In this document: piece by piece, positions 27,896 to 40,406 of the stretch
Position numbering within the stretch: position 1 is the first letter of the stretch
Layout: the number at the start of each line of letters is the position of its first letter
From: Hyphococcus sp.
GTDB taxonomy: Bacteria > Pseudomonadota > Alphaproteobacteria > Caulobacterales > Parvularculaceae
Direction: 5' to 3'
NCBI GenBank assembly: GCA_028289605.1
Contig: JANQON010000016.1
Coordinates: 233,789-297,788 of the forward strand
Length of the DNA: 64,000 nucleotides
The notes under the pieces: generated by a model
Told to the model about the DNA's origin: nothing
What the model saw: only the letters and a program-made list of their open reading frames with translations
Databases searched by the model: none
Translations under genes and position numbers: made by a program

Positions 27896-28873
27896 GTGAT
27901 TTCCAATTTTCAAACTGTTTTGCGGGTTTTTCTCCTCGCCTGCGCGGCGAGCGTTGTTGTTGCTTGCGGGTCTTCCGGCAAGAAAGAAAAATTCGCTTAT
28001 GTCGAGCGACCGGTCGAAACGCTTTATGGAGATGCGACCCGGCAGTTGGAGCGCAAGCGATATGATCAGGCGATAGCCCTGTTTGAAGAGGTGGAGCGTC
28101 AGCACCCCTATTCAGCCTGGGCGCGGCGCTCCATGTTGATGAAAGCGTTCGCCTATTATCAGGGCAATGACTATGATGAGGCGCTGACAGCGCTTGATCA
28201 GTTCATCGCCTTGCACCCGGGCAACAAGGACGCCGCTTACGCTTACTACCTCAAGGCGATATGTCATTATGAGCGAATTCGCGATGTGGGACGCGACCAG
28301 GAGTACACCGACAACGCGGTCGCTGCGCTCACTGACGTTGTTCGACGCTACCCGGAAACGGAATACGCTCGCGACGCGCGATTGAAGCTCGATCTGACAT
28401 ATGACCACCTGGCTGGCAAAGAGATGTATATTGGGCTTTATTATCTGAAGCAGAACAAACACATCGCCGCCATAAACCGGTTTAAAACGGTTCTCACAAA
28501 ATATCAGACTACAAATCATGTGCCGGAAGCGCTGCATCGAATAACCGAAGCGTATCTTGAGTTGGGCATTCTTGATGAGGCGCGTGCTGCGGCTGCGGTC
28601 CTCGGGCACAACTATCCCGGCACAAGATGGTATCAGGACTCGTACCGCCTGTTTGAAAGACGCGGCCTTATTCTCGCCGACGGCACGACGCCGTCCCGGA
28701 TCCGCGCCGCCTCCGCTCAGCAGGTGGAGGACGAAGATCCCAACGAGGCCCTGAGAAACCTCAACCCGGATTCCCTGCGAGACCTCGATCAGGCGACAGT
28801 GGGCGATCTGGACGAGTTGGATCCGACCAATGACGGCCTATCGGAGGATCTGGGCGGGCCGCGCGAGCTCTGA
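27896..28873 (+). CDS. bamD: Outer-membrane assembly lipoprotein BamD
   Basis: 325 residues. A lipoprotein signal peptide ends in the lipobox VVAC (Cys24). TPR-like repeats follow from about 45 to 250 (YGDATRQLERKRYDQAIALFEEVERQHPYS, broken around the conserved Gln-His-Pro). The C-terminal 60 residues are acidic and lack TPR character, which makes the protein longer than typical BamD. BamD is the essential lipoprotein partner of BamA in inserting outer-membrane beta-barrels. Start GTG 27896 is chosen because it gives the complete signal peptide. The gene lies between lpxC and recN as in related alphaproteobacteria. Confidence 0.93.
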   Translation: MISNFQTVLRVFLLACAASVVVACGSSGKKEKFAYVERPVETLYGDATRQLERKRYDQAIALFEEVERQHPYSAWARRSMLMKAFAYYQGNDYDEALTALDQFIALHPGNKDAAYAYYLKAICHYERIRDVGRDQEYTDNAVAALTDVVRRYPETEYARDARLKLDLTYDHLAGKEMYIGLYYLKQNKHIAAINRFKTVLTKYQTTNHVPEALHRITEAYLELGILDEARAAAAVLGHNYPGTRWYQDSYRLFERRGLILADGTTPSRIRAASAQQVEDEDPNEALRNLNPDSLRDLDQATVGDLDELDPTNDGLSEDLGGPREL

Positions 28874-28948
28874 CCGGCGTCGCGCCGTTCTTTGAGGCTT
28901 CCGCAAACTGGGGTAGAGATGGCGCTCTAGCTCTTCCCGATTTTGCGC

Positions 28949-30655
28949 ATGTTGACAGCCCTGCACATTCAGAACTTTGTCCTTATCGATCAGGCGGACG
29001 TGGTCGTCGGGGAGGGATTGACGGCCCTGACCGGGGAGACCGGGGCGGGCAAGTCCATCCTGCTGGACGCGCTGGGCCTCGCGGTCGGCGGACGATCTGA
29101 ACGCGGCGCCGTGCGCGCTGGCGCCAAACAGGGCGTTGTGGCCGCTGCCTTCGAGCCGCGCGGCGATCACGCGGTTTGGGCGCTGCTGGAGGAGAACGCT
29201 CTGCCGTCGGATGAATCGCAGGTTATTCTGCGCCGCGTGCAGGGTTCGGACGGTCGTTCGCGCGGGTTTGTGAATGATCACCCGGTATCCATCGCCTTGT
29301 TGCGCGCGATCGGCGAATGCCTGCTGGAAATTCACGGTCAGCACGACGGACGCGGATTTCTCGCCAGCGCCGTCCATCGCGAGATGCTCGACGAATTCGG
29401 CGGCTTGGAGAAAAAGGCGGCGGCGGTTTCGAAACTGTGGCGCGACTGGCGGACAATTCTCAGTGATTTAGAAGAACGCAAAAAGGACCGGAGCGCGACC
29501 GCGCGCGAAGTCGACTATTTGCGCTATGTGCTTGATCGACTCGAACAACTCAATCCGCAGCCAGACGAGGAATCCGCGCTCGCGGCTCGGCGCGCAACGC
29601 TGATGGCGCAGGAGAAGATCAGCGTCGATCTGAGCGCGGCCGCCGCGGCGTTGGACGAAGGCGGCGTGGAATCGAAACTCTCCGTCGCATTGCGTAACAT
29701 CGAGCGCGCCGGCGAGCGGCTTGCCGGCGGCGTCGACGTTTTGTCCGAAGCCGCAAAAAGGCTGGAGGCGGCGCTCAACGAGACCGGTGAAGCGCAGATC
29801 GCCGTCGCGCAGGCCATCGCCGAATTCGGCGCCGACCCAGATGAACTTGAACAAACGGAAGAACGCCTGTTCGCGCTGCGCGGCGAGGCGCGCAAGCATG
29901 GTCTGCAGCCTGACGGTTTGGCTGCGTTTCAGGAGAAAACGCGACAGGCGTTGAGCGATGTGGAGCTTGGCGACGCGGCGTTCGGCGATCTTGAACGCGA
30001 AGCTGACGCGGCGGCCGAGGCGTACGACAAATCCGCCAAAGCGCTTTCCAAAGCGCGCGTCGCCGCGGCAAAGAAACTCGATAGGGCGGTCGCGGCGGAA
30101 TTGGCGCCGCTCAAACTCGACAAGGCGCGGTTTGAAACTTCCGTTGCTACGGATTTCGCTGATCCCGGACCGGACGGCTGCGACAAAGTCGAATTCATGG
30201 TGGCGACCAATCCGGGCGCGCCGGCGGGGCCTTTAAAGACCATTGCTTCGGGCGGCGAACTTTCCCGTTTCGTGCTGGCGATGAAGGCGGCGCTCGCCGC
30301 CAAAGAGAATCGAACAGTCATCATTTTTGACGAGGTCGACGCCGGCGTCGGCGGCGCCGTCGCCGACGCTGTCGGAGAACGTCTGGCGCGTTTGGCCAAG
30401 GATGCGCAAGTGCTTGTGGTCACGCATAGTCCCCAAGTCGCCGCGCGGGCGCACGCCCACTGGCGGATTGAGAAAACGCAAACCGCGAAGACGACCACCA
30501 CAAAAGTGAAAGCGCTTGACGCCTCCGCCCGCATTGAAGAAATCGCGCGCATGCTTTCCGGCGCCGATATTTCCGATGAAGCGCGCGCAGCGGCTCGTCG
30601 ATTGTTGGGCGCCCCCTCAAAACCAAAACGGCGAAAGCTGGCGAAGGCGGGATAG
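28949..30655 (+). CDS. recN: DNA repair ATPase RecN
   Basis: 568 residues from ATG 28949; TTG 28943 is a less likely alternative. It is SMC-like: Walker A GETGAGKS (29-36), then EIHGQHDGRGFL, a central coiled coil (about 150-400), the ABC signature IASGGELSRFVLAMK, and Walker B VIIFDEVDAGVGG. RecN holds DNA ends together during double-strand break repair. The 75-bp gap to bamD and 6-bp gap to ligA suggest cotranscription with ligA. No LexA-type box was recognised. Confidence 0.95.
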   Translation: MLTALHIQNFVLIDQADVVVGEGLTALTGETGAGKSILLDALGLAVGGRSERGAVRAGAKQGVVAAAFEPRGDHAVWALLEENALPSDESQVILRRVQGSDGRSRGFVNDHPVSIALLRAIGECLLEIHGQHDGRGFLASAVHREMLDEFGGLEKKAAAVSKLWRDWRTILSDLEERKKDRSATAREVDYLRYVLDRLEQLNPQPDEESALAARRATLMAQEKISVDLSAAAAALDEGGVESKLSVALRNIERAGERLAGGVDVLSEAAKRLEAALNETGEAQIAVAQAIAEFGADPDELEQTEERLFALRGEARKHGLQPDGLAAFQEKTRQALSDVELGDAAFGDLEREADAAAEAYDKSAKALSKARVAAAKKLDRAVAAELAPLKLDKARFETSVATDFADPGPDGCDKVEFMVATNPGAPAGPLKTIASGGELSRFVLAMKAALAAKENRTVIIFDEVDAGVGGAVADAVGERLARLAKDAQVLVVTHSPQVAARAHAHWRIEKTQTAKTTTTKVKALDASARIEEIARMLSGADISDEARAAARRLLGAPSKPKRRKLAKAG

Positions 30656-32827
<2,172 letters not shown>

Positions 32828-32839
32828 GGCGCCCGCCGC

Positions 32840-33628
32840 CTAAAACCTTTCTCCGCTGCGCGCATATAAAACGAACGATGCGACGTCGCGAAAGCCGAGA
32901 TCTTTGTACAGCGCGTGCGCCATTGGCGATGAATGCAGCACGAAAAGATCCGTATGCGCATCGCAAGACTCTTGCAGCGCGCGCACGCACAGCGCTGTCC
33001 CGATGCCCTTGCCTCGCGCTTCAGGCTGAGTGGCGACCCCGTAAAGTCCGACTGTGTTTTGATAACGGTAGGTGAAACCTTTGGCGACTGCGCGGCCGTC
33101 GATGCGCGCCAGCCACCCCTGCATCGGCGCATCGGGCGCGCCGACGCGATTGGCGCGGAAAAAAGACAGCAGATGGGGAATGGCGTCGGTCGGCACCGAC
33201 CAGCGATTGGCCACCATCTCAACGACAATGTCTTCTTCGTCTGGCGCAATTCTGCTGATGGCGACGTCGGAAGGCGCGCGTCTGCTGAAGTCGACGCCGC
33301 CCGGTTCCGCCGCCATGCCGGCGAAGCGCTCCGCTGCCGCGAAGCCGCGCTGTTCCAGCAGCCCGCCCAGATCGGCGGGCCGAGACGACGGATGGACTAG
33401 CCATAGATGTTCCACCGCGCGGCGATCATAATGCGCGATAATGGCGTCGATTTTGTTTTCAGCCCCGTTGTGCGGCGTGAACTTGAAGACGCCGTTATAG
33501 GGCAGCGATGCGATGGGCGTATCGAGGCGCCGGACCTCGTCGTCTACATGAAACGCGCAGTCGGCCGGTTTGCCGAATTGCGCCCACTGCGCCCAAAGGT
33601 TTTCTTCAAGTGCGTCGAGTTCGTTCAT
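32840..33628 (-). CDS. GNAT-family acetyltransferase
   Basis: 262 residues from ATG 33628; the frame extends to 33703 but that stretch has no conserved character. The C-terminal half is a GNAT domain with the acetyl-CoA loop VATQPEARGKGIGTAL and the later ALYKDLGFRDV segment. The N-terminal half (about 1-130) is unrelated to the GNAT core and may be a second, degenerate acyltransferase fold. The substrate is unknown. It converges on ligA with a 12-bp gap and no terminator between them. Confidence 0.82.
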   Translation of the reverse strand: MNELDALEENLWAQWAQFGKPADCAFHVDDEVRRLDTPIASLPYNGVFKFTPHNGAENKIDAIIAHYDRRAVEHLWLVHPSSRPADLGGLLEQRGFAAAERFAGMAAEPGGVDFSRRAPSDVAISRIAPDEEDIVVEMVANRWSVPTDAIPHLLSFFRANRVGAPDAPMQGWLARIDGRAVAKGFTYRYQNTVGLYGVATQPEARGKGIGTALCVRALQESCDAHTDLFVLHSSPMAHALYKDLGFRDVASFVLYARSGERF

Positions 33629-35218
<1,590 letters not shown>

Positions 35219-35222
35219 GTCC

Positions 35223-36239
35223 ATGGCGCGCATGACAATGATCCAGGCGATCCGCAACGGCATGGATGTCGCCATGGGCCGGGACGACAATGTCGTCGTC
35301 TTTGGCGAAGACGTCGGTTTCTTCGGCGGCGTTTTCCGTTGCACCGAAGGATTGCAGAAGAAATACGGCAAGCACCGCTGCTTCGATTCCCCCATCAACG
35401 AGAGCGGCATCATCGGATCGGCGATCGGCATGGCGGCCTACGGGTTGCGTCCATGCGTCGAAATTCAGTTTGCTGATTATATGTATCCCGGATACGACCA
35501 GATCACGCAAGAAGCTGCGCGCATTCGCTATCGCTCCAACAACGATTTCACGGTGCCGATGGTGGTCCGCATGCCGACCGGCGGCGGTATTTTCGGCGGG
35601 CAGACTCACAGTCAGAGCCCGGAAGCGCTCTTCGCCCATGTCGCCGGCATCAAGACGGTGATTCCGTCCAACCCTTACGAGGCCAAAGGTCTTCTGATCG
35701 CGGCAATCGAGGACGACGACCCGGTCATGTTTTTAGAACCGAAGCGGCTCTATAACGGACCCTTTGACGGCCATCATGAACGCCCGGTGACGCCCTGGTC
35801 GAAACATGAGTGGGGCGAGGTGCCGGAAGATCACTTTACCGTCCCCCTTGGCAAAGCGGCGATACGGCGCGAAGGCGAGGAGGTTACCGTTCTCGCCTAC
35901 GGCACCATGGTCTATGTCGCTGAAGCTGCAGCGGAGGAGACCGGCGTTGATGCGGAGATCATCGACTTGCGGACGATATTGCCGCTGGATCTTGAAACCA
36001 TCGAAGCGTCGGTGAAGAAAACCGGGCGCTGCGTCATCGTTCATGAGGCGACCAAAACCTGCGGGTTTGGCGCGGAGCTGATGGCGGTGGTGATGGAGGG
36101 GTGTTTCTATCATCTCGAAGCGCCGGTGATCCGCGTCACCGGATACGACACGCCGTATCCGCACGCCCATGAATGGGAGTATTTCCCGGGCCCGGCGCGG
36201 GTCGGCGCGGCGCTGAAAAAAGTGATGGAGGCGGCGTAA
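35223..36239 (+). CDS. bkdA2: Branched-chain 2-oxoacid dehydrogenase E1 beta subunit
   Basis: 338 residues from ATG 35223, which follows AGAGGCGGGGG; the longer in-frame opening is out-of-frame bkdA1. It has the transketolase pyrimidine-binding domain (GEDVGFFGGVFRCTEGL; FDSPINESGIIG; IQFADYMYPGYDQ) and a C-terminal transketolase domain (TVLAYGTMVYVA; IDLRTILPLD). It forms the alpha2-beta2 E1 component with BkdA1. Its TAA stop shares one base with the bkdB ATG. Confidence 0.95.
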   Translation: MARMTMIQAIRNGMDVAMGRDDNVVVFGEDVGFFGGVFRCTEGLQKKYGKHRCFDSPINESGIIGSAIGMAAYGLRPCVEIQFADYMYPGYDQITQEAARIRYRSNNDFTVPMVVRMPTGGGIFGGQTHSQSPEALFAHVAGIKTVIPSNPYEAKGLLIAAIEDDDPVMFLEPKRLYNGPFDGHHERPVTPWSKHEWGEVPEDHFTVPLGKAAIRREGEEVTVLAYGTMVYVAEAAAEETGVDAEIIDLRTILPLDLETIEASVKKTGRCVIVHEATKTCGFGAELMAVVMEGCFYHLEAPVIRVTGYDTPYPHAHEWEYFPGPARVGAALKKVMEAA

Positions 36240-37567
36240 TGGGCGAACATGTGATCAAAATGCCCGATGTCGGCGAAGGCGTCGCGGAAGCCGAACTGGT
36301 CGAGTGGCTGGTCGATGTGGGCGCCAATGTCCGCGAAGACGAAGTGCTGGCCTCGGTCATGACCGACAAAGCGACCGTGGAGATCCCGTCGCCGGTCGAA
36401 GGGAAAGTCCTGTGGCAGGGCGGCGCCATTGGCGACGTGCTCGCGGTCGGCTCGCCGCTCATCAAGCTGGAAGTGGAAGGCCCCGGCAATGTGAAGCCGG
36501 GCGAAGACCTGACAGCGTCGAAAGCGGAAGCGCCGTCTGAACCGGCGCCGTCCAAAGCGCCCGCTAAGCAAGAAGCCAAACCGGAGCGGAAGCCGGAACC
36601 GAGCCCCGCGCCAAAACCCAAAGCAAACGGCGCCGCCAACGGACACGCCGCGCCCATTGCGGCGGCGACGGGCGCCCCACGGGCGGAAGGCGAAAAACCG
36701 TTGGCCGCGCCGGCGGTGCGCCAACGCGCGCGCGAAGCCGGCATTGATCTGCGCCGGGTGCACGGCACTGGACCTGCGGGCCGCATATCCCATCAGGATC
36801 TTGACGCTTATTTTGAAACCGGCGGGAATGGGGTCGCCTCGCGCGGCGCCGCCTATGTGCGCAACACGAAGATCGACGACGTGCCCGTGCGCGGACTGCG
36901 CCGCAAGATCGCCGAACAGATGGAAGCGGCGAATGAACGGATCGTTCCCATCACCTATGTCGACGAAGTCGACGTTACGGCGCTGGAAGACCTGCGCAGG
37001 GAACTGAACGAGTCCCGTAAAGAGGGCCGCCCGAAACTCACCATCCTGCCGTTTTTGATGCGGGCCATGGTGAAAGCGGTGGCTGAACAGCCGCATATCA
37101 ACGCCATTTACGACGATGCGGCCGGCGTCGTGCATCAGCATGGCGGGGTGCATATCGGCGTCGCGGCGCAAACGCCCAACGGGCTGATGGTGCCGGTGGC
37201 CCGGCATTGCGAGGCTCGCGACATCTGGGATTGCGCGAGCGAAGTCGCGCGCCTGTCAGAGGCGGCGAAGTCCGGCAAGGCGTCGCGGGACGAACTTTCC
37301 GGATCGACGATTACCATCACCTCGCTCGGCGCCATGGGCGGCATTGTTACGACGCCGGTGATCAATCACCCGGAAGTCGCCATCGTCGGCGTCAACAAGA
37401 TGCAGGTGCTGCCGCGCTGGGACGGTCAGGAGTTTCGTCCGCGAAAGGTGATGAACCTGTCGTCCAGCTTCGATCACCGAGTCGTTGACGGCTGGGACGC
37501 GGCGGTCTTTGTACAGAAGATTAAGGCGTTGCTGGAAAGCCCGGCGATGATTTTTATTGAGGATTAA
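36239..37567 (+). CDS. bkdB: Branched-chain 2-oxoacid dehydrogenase E2 (dihydrolipoyl acyltransferase)
   Basis: 442 residues from ATG 36239. One lipoyl domain (1-78) carries the modified Lys44 in MTDKATVEI. An Ala/Pro/Lys linker leads to a peripheral-subunit-binding domain (about 155-195; APAVRQRAREAGIDL, VHGTGPAGRI). The catalytic domain ends with DHRVVDGWDAA, which contains the active-site His and Asp. It transfers the branched acyl group from lipoyl to CoA and forms the complex core. A hairpin overlaps its stop codon, separating it from lpd. Confidence 0.95.
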   Translation: MGEHVIKMPDVGEGVAEAELVEWLVDVGANVREDEVLASVMTDKATVEIPSPVEGKVLWQGGAIGDVLAVGSPLIKLEVEGPGNVKPGEDLTASKAEAPSEPAPSKAPAKQEAKPERKPEPSPAPKPKANGAANGHAAPIAAATGAPRAEGEKPLAAPAVRQRAREAGIDLRRVHGTGPAGRISHQDLDAYFETGGNGVASRGAAYVRNTKIDDVPVRGLRRKIAEQMEAANERIVPITYVDEVDVTALEDLRRELNESRKEGRPKLTILPFLMRAMVKAVAEQPHINAIYDDAAGVVHQHGGVHIGVAAQTPNGLMVPVARHCEARDIWDCASEVARLSEAAKSGKASRDELSGSTITITSLGAMGGIVTTPVINHPEVAIVGVNKMQVLPRWDGQEFRPRKVMNLSSSFDHRVVDGWDAAVFVQKIKALLESPAMIFIED

Positions 37568-37589
37568 TTGGGGTTGGGGCCCCAATTAA
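37564..37589 (+). terminator. Hairpin at the bkdB stop, possible weak terminator or processing site
   Basis: TTAATTGGGG-TTGGGG-CCCCAATTAA, a perfect 10-bp stem including the TAA stop. No T-tract follows (next bases ATCTTG), so it is not a standard terminator. It could instead protect the upstream mRNA or reduce read-through into lpd. Confidence 0.45.
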
Positions 37590-37610
37590 ATCTTGAACGA
37601 TCTCCCGCTC

Positions 37611-37668
37611 ATTCCCGCGAAAGCGGGAATCCATAATTGACGTTTCTGGATCCCGGCGTTCGCCGGGA
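37611..37668. repeat. Paired REP-like palindromes between bkdB and lpd
   Basis: Two palindromes: ATTCCCGC-GAAA-GCGGGAAT (37611-37630) and TCCCGGCG-TT-CGCCGGGA (37651-37668). The second belongs to the same family as 39197-39216 and 63801-63820, all containing a CCCGGC stem and TTC/GAA loop. They are dispersed extragenic elements, here inside a predicted operon. Confidence 0.8.
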
Positions 37669-37695
37669 TGAGCAGCTCAAAGGAAAAAACTCGTT

Positions 37696-39084
37696 ATGCC
37701 CATCATAGAATGCAACACGCTCGTCATCGGCGCCGGGCCCGGCGGTTACGTGGCCGCAATCCGCGCCGGACAATTGGGGCTTGATACGGTCATCGTCGAG
37801 GCGAAGGCCCATGGCGGGACATGCCTCAATGTCGGCTGCATTCCGTCCAAGGCGCTTATTCATGTCGCCGACGAGTTCGAGAAGGCGAGCCATTTCGCCA
37901 ATTCCTCGGCCATCGGGATCAAGGTCGCAAAGCCCGAAATCAATTTGAGCGACACCGTCAAATGGAAAGATGGCATCGTCAAACGCCTGACCGGCGGCGT
38001 CGGCATGTTGCTGAAGAAAAACAAGGTCCGGTCCATCGAGGGATGGGCGTCGTTCATCGACGGCAAGACGGTTGAAGTCAAAACCGCCGATGGCGTGGAA
38101 ACCGTCCGGGCGAAGAACATCATCATCGCAACGGGGTCAGAACCGGTGGAGCTGCCTTTCTTGCCCTTCGGCGAAGACGTCATTTCGTCGACAGAGGCGC
38201 TCGATCTCAATAATCCGCCGAAAAACCTGGCGGTGGTCGGCGCCGGTTACATCGGCCTTGAGATGGGGATCGCCTTCGCCAAGCTCGGCTCAAAAGTGAC
38301 GATCGTTGAGGCGCTGGACCGCATCCTGCCGCTTTACGACGCTGAACTCACAAAGCCGGTCGCCCGCAAGATGAAGACGCTTGGGATCGATGTCTTGCTC
38401 GGCGCCAAGGCCAAGGGCAAGTCGTCCGGCGGGCTCGACATTGAGGACGCCGACGGCAAGGCGATGACCATTCCGGCGGACAAGATCCTGGTCACCGTCG
38501 GCCGCAAGGCGCTAACCGAAGGGTGGGGACGGGAAAACCTCGTGCTCGACATGGACGGGCCGTTCATCAAGATCGATGATCAATGCCGTACGTCCATGAG
38601 CGGCGTGTTCGCCATCGGCGACGTCACCGGCGAGCCGATGCTGGCGCATCGCGCAATGGCGCAGGGCGAGATGGTCGCGGAGATCATCGCCGGCGAACGG
38701 CGTGTCTGGGACAAGCGCGTCATTCCGGCGATCTGTTTCACCGATCCGGAAGTCGTTTCCGCCGGCTTGTCGCCGGACGAAGCCGTCGCGGCGGGCGAAG
38801 AAATCATTACCCAGATGTTTCCCTTCGCCGCGAACGGGCGGGCCATGACCATGGAAGCCGAAGAAGGCTTTGTCCGCATCGTTGCGAGCAAGGACAATCA
38901 CGTGGTGCTTGGCATTCAGGCCTGCGGCGGCGGGGTTGCGGAGCTTTCCGCGGCCTTCGGCCTCGCCATCGAAATGGGCGCGCGCCTTGAAGATATCGCC
39001 GGCACGATCCATGCGCACCCGACGCAAGGGGAAGCGTTTCAGGAAGCAGCGCTGAGGACGTTAGGGCACGCGTTGCATATTTGA
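37696..39084 (+). CDS. lpdA: Dihydrolipoyl dehydrogenase (E3)
   Basis: 462 residues, a flavoprotein disulfide reductase. FAD motif GAGPGGYVAAIRAGQLG; redox disulfide in GGTCLNVGCIPSKAL; NAD-binding GAGYIGLEMG near 180; second FAD motif FAIGDVTGEPMLAH; catalytic His-Glu pair in HAHPTQGEAFQEA. It reoxidises dihydrolipoamide on E2. Position after bkdA1-A2-B makes it the E3 of that complex, though it might serve other 2-oxoacid dehydrogenases too. A good AAGGAAAA ribosome site precedes the ATG. Confidence 0.96.
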   Translation: MPIIECNTLVIGAGPGGYVAAIRAGQLGLDTVIVEAKAHGGTCLNVGCIPSKALIHVADEFEKASHFANSSAIGIKVAKPEINLSDTVKWKDGIVKRLTGGVGMLLKKNKVRSIEGWASFIDGKTVEVKTADGVETVRAKNIIIATGSEPVELPFLPFGEDVISSTEALDLNNPPKNLAVVGAGYIGLEMGIAFAKLGSKVTIVEALDRILPLYDAELTKPVARKMKTLGIDVLLGAKAKGKSSGGLDIEDADGKAMTIPADKILVTVGRKALTEGWGRENLVLDMDGPFIKIDDQCRTSMSGVFAIGDVTGEPMLAHRAMAQGEMVAEIIAGERRVWDKRVIPAICFTDPEVVSAGLSPDEAVAAGEEIITQMFPFAANGRAMTMEAEEGFVRIVASKDNHVVLGIQACGGGVAELSAAFGLAIEMGARLEDIAGTIHAHPTQGEAFQEAALRTLGHALHI

Positions 39085-39107
39085 AGCCCCTTCATCCGCT
39101 CATTCCG

Positions 39108-39163
39108 GCCCGCGCGCGAAGGCGCGCAAACTGAAATTGATCGCTTTGCGGTCGGGCCGGAGT
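39108..39163. repeat. Dispersed repeat copy related to the terminal 44-bp array
   Basis: On the minus strand this reads CCGGCCCGACCGC, AAGCGATCAATT, then TCAGTTTGCGCGCC and TTCGCGCGCGGG. It matches 63857-63910 with about two substitutions and one indel over about 53 bases. It holds two small hairpins (CGACCGC/GCG-type and GCGCGC-CTT-GCGCGC) and lies between the convergent lpd and fliP genes. Confidence 0.85.
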
Positions 39164-39196
39164 CTCATCAGGCACAGGAAGAATATGTTTGTGGAG

Positions 39197-39216
39197 ATCC
39201 CGGCTTTCGCCGGGAT
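39197..39216. repeat. REP-like palindrome
   Basis: ATCCCGGC-TTTC-GCCGGGAT, an 8-bp perfect stem with a 4-base loop, in the lpd-fliP convergent spacer. Same family as 37651-37668 and 63801-63820. Confidence 0.85.
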
Positions 39217-39244
39217 GAGCGGAGTCTGGGTTTTGCCGGATAGT

Positions 39245-39994
39245 CTAAACCGGCGGCCCTGTGGCAAAACTCTCCACAAGACTGCCCGCCAATAGACGCC
39301 AACCGTCGATCAGGACAAAGAAGATCAGCTTGAACGGCAGCGAGATGACGATGGGCGGCAGCATCAGCATGCCCATGGCCATCAGGATTGACGAAATCAC
39401 CATGTCGATAATCAGAAACGGAATAAAAATCAGGAATCCGATCTCGAAGGCGCGCCGCAACTCCGAAATCATGAAGGCGGGGACGAGGACATGGAGCGGC
39501 GTCGCTTCCGGGCTTTCCGGTTCGACCTCCGCCATGTCGAAGAAGAGCGCGAGATCCTTTTCGCGCACCTGAGAGAGCATGAAGCCTTTCACCGGCGCGG
39601 CGGTTTTCGGGAAGGCTTCCTCCAGGGTGATTTCTTCGTCCATGAAGGGTTTGATGCCGGCCACATAGGCTTCGCCGAAGGTCGGCGCCATGATGAAAGC
39701 GGTCAGGAACAGCGCCAGCGAAATGATCACCGGATTGGGCGGGCTCTGTTGGATGCCGATGGCCGTACGCAGGAGCGAGAGCACGATCACAATTCGGATA
39801 AAACTCGTCATCATGATGAGAATCGACGGCGCCAGCGACAAGATCGTCGTCAGCACCACAAGCTGAACGATCCGCGCCGACAGGCCGCCGCCGTCGCCGC
39901 TCATGTCGACGGTGATGGTCTGCGCCGACACGTCCGCATGAAAGATCAGCGACGCGACGAACGCCGCGACAAAGATATTGAGCAGTCGCCTCAT
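39245..39994 (-). CDS. fliP: Flagellar export gate protein FliP
   Basis: 249 residues. A cleavable signal peptide (about 1-24, ending DVSAQ) is followed by four hydrophobic segments. Family motifs visible: MMTSFIRIVIVLSLLRTAIG, PNPVIISLALFLTAFIM, and the C-terminal FMISELRRAFEIGFLIFIPFL split by its conserved Glu-Leu. FliP, with FliQ and FliR, forms the export channel of the flagellar type III apparatus. It overlaps fliO by 4 bp. fliQ and fliR are not adjacent; the lpd gene lies downstream instead. Confidence 0.97.
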   Translation of the reverse strand: MRRLLNIFVAAFVASLIFHADVSAQTITVDMSGDGGGLSARIVQLVVLTTILSLAPSILIMMTSFIRIVIVLSLLRTAIGIQQSPPNPVIISLALFLTAFIMAPTFGEAYVAGIKPFMDEEITLEEAFPKTAAPVKGFMLSQVREKDLALFFDMAEVEPESPEATPLHVLVPAFMISELRRAFEIGFLIFIPFLIIDMVISSILMAMGMLMLPPIVISLPFKLIFFVLIDGWRLLAGSLVESFATGPPV

Positions 39995-40341
39995 GCGGCT
40001 TTGTCTTGTCCAGAAGACAGAACCTGGCGCAGTTCGGCGAACGGATTGCGCGGCGTCGGTTGCGACGCCTGAGGCGCCGCCGGCGCTGTTTGCGAGTCGA
40101 CGAGCGTTTCGCTCTGTGCGCCGAGAACAATGAGATGTTCGCGATCATCGTGTTTGACGATGATCAGTCGCCGCCGCGCATCGAGCGGCAGCGTTTCAAC
40201 GATGCTCAGGCGCCGCCGGCGCGATACGCCGTTCGGCAATGTGGCGAAACCGGCTTTGCGCGCGATAAGGGCGCACATGCCGATAAGGCCGATGACAACA
40301 AGCAGTCCAAAAATGACACGTAAATAATCGTCCGGCGTCAT
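39991..40341 (-). CDS. fliO: Flagellar biosynthesis protein FliO
   Basis: 116 residues. One N-terminal membrane helix (about 8-28) is followed by a small beta domain with the FliO-type RRRLSIVETLPLDARRRLIIVKHDDREHLIVLG pattern, centred on residues 40-75. FliO stabilises FliP during assembly of the export gate. The ATG follows GAGGAAAGGG on the minus strand. A perfect TTAA-N7-TTAA sits 50 bp upstream. Confidence 0.92.
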   Translation of the reverse strand: MTPDDYLRVIFGLLVVIGLIGMCALIARKAGFATLPNGVSRRRRLSIVETLPLDARRRLIIVKHDDREHLIVLGAQSETLVDSQTAPAAPQASQPTPRNPFAELRQVLSSGQDKAA

Positions 40342-40391
40342 GCCAAAACCCTTTCCTCACGGGCGCCCGGCAAAAATTACCGGGCCCATGC

Positions 40392-40406
40392 TTAAAGCCG
40401 CGTTAA
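40392..40406 (-). promoter_or_regulatory. Exact CtrA box upstream of fliOP
   Basis: Minus strand TTAA-CGCGGCT-TTAA, an exact match to the CtrA consensus, centred about 58 bp before the fliO start. It overlaps the stop codon of the upstream glycosyltransferase gene, so the promoter partly lies in the end of that gene. The window encodes CtrA, and early flagellar genes are its known targets. Confidence 0.65.

Noticed and set aside
36110..37207. A 365-codon minus-strand frame across the bkdA2-bkdB junction
   Set aside because: Arg/His/Gly-rich shadow over two well-supported genes.
37564..37589. A standard rho-independent terminator at the bkdB stop
   Set aside because: The stem is strong but no T-run follows; kept only as a hairpin of uncertain role.
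39168..40148. A 326-codon minus-strand frame covering fliP
   Set aside because: Another frame of fliP-fliO; the fliP frame carries all family motifs.
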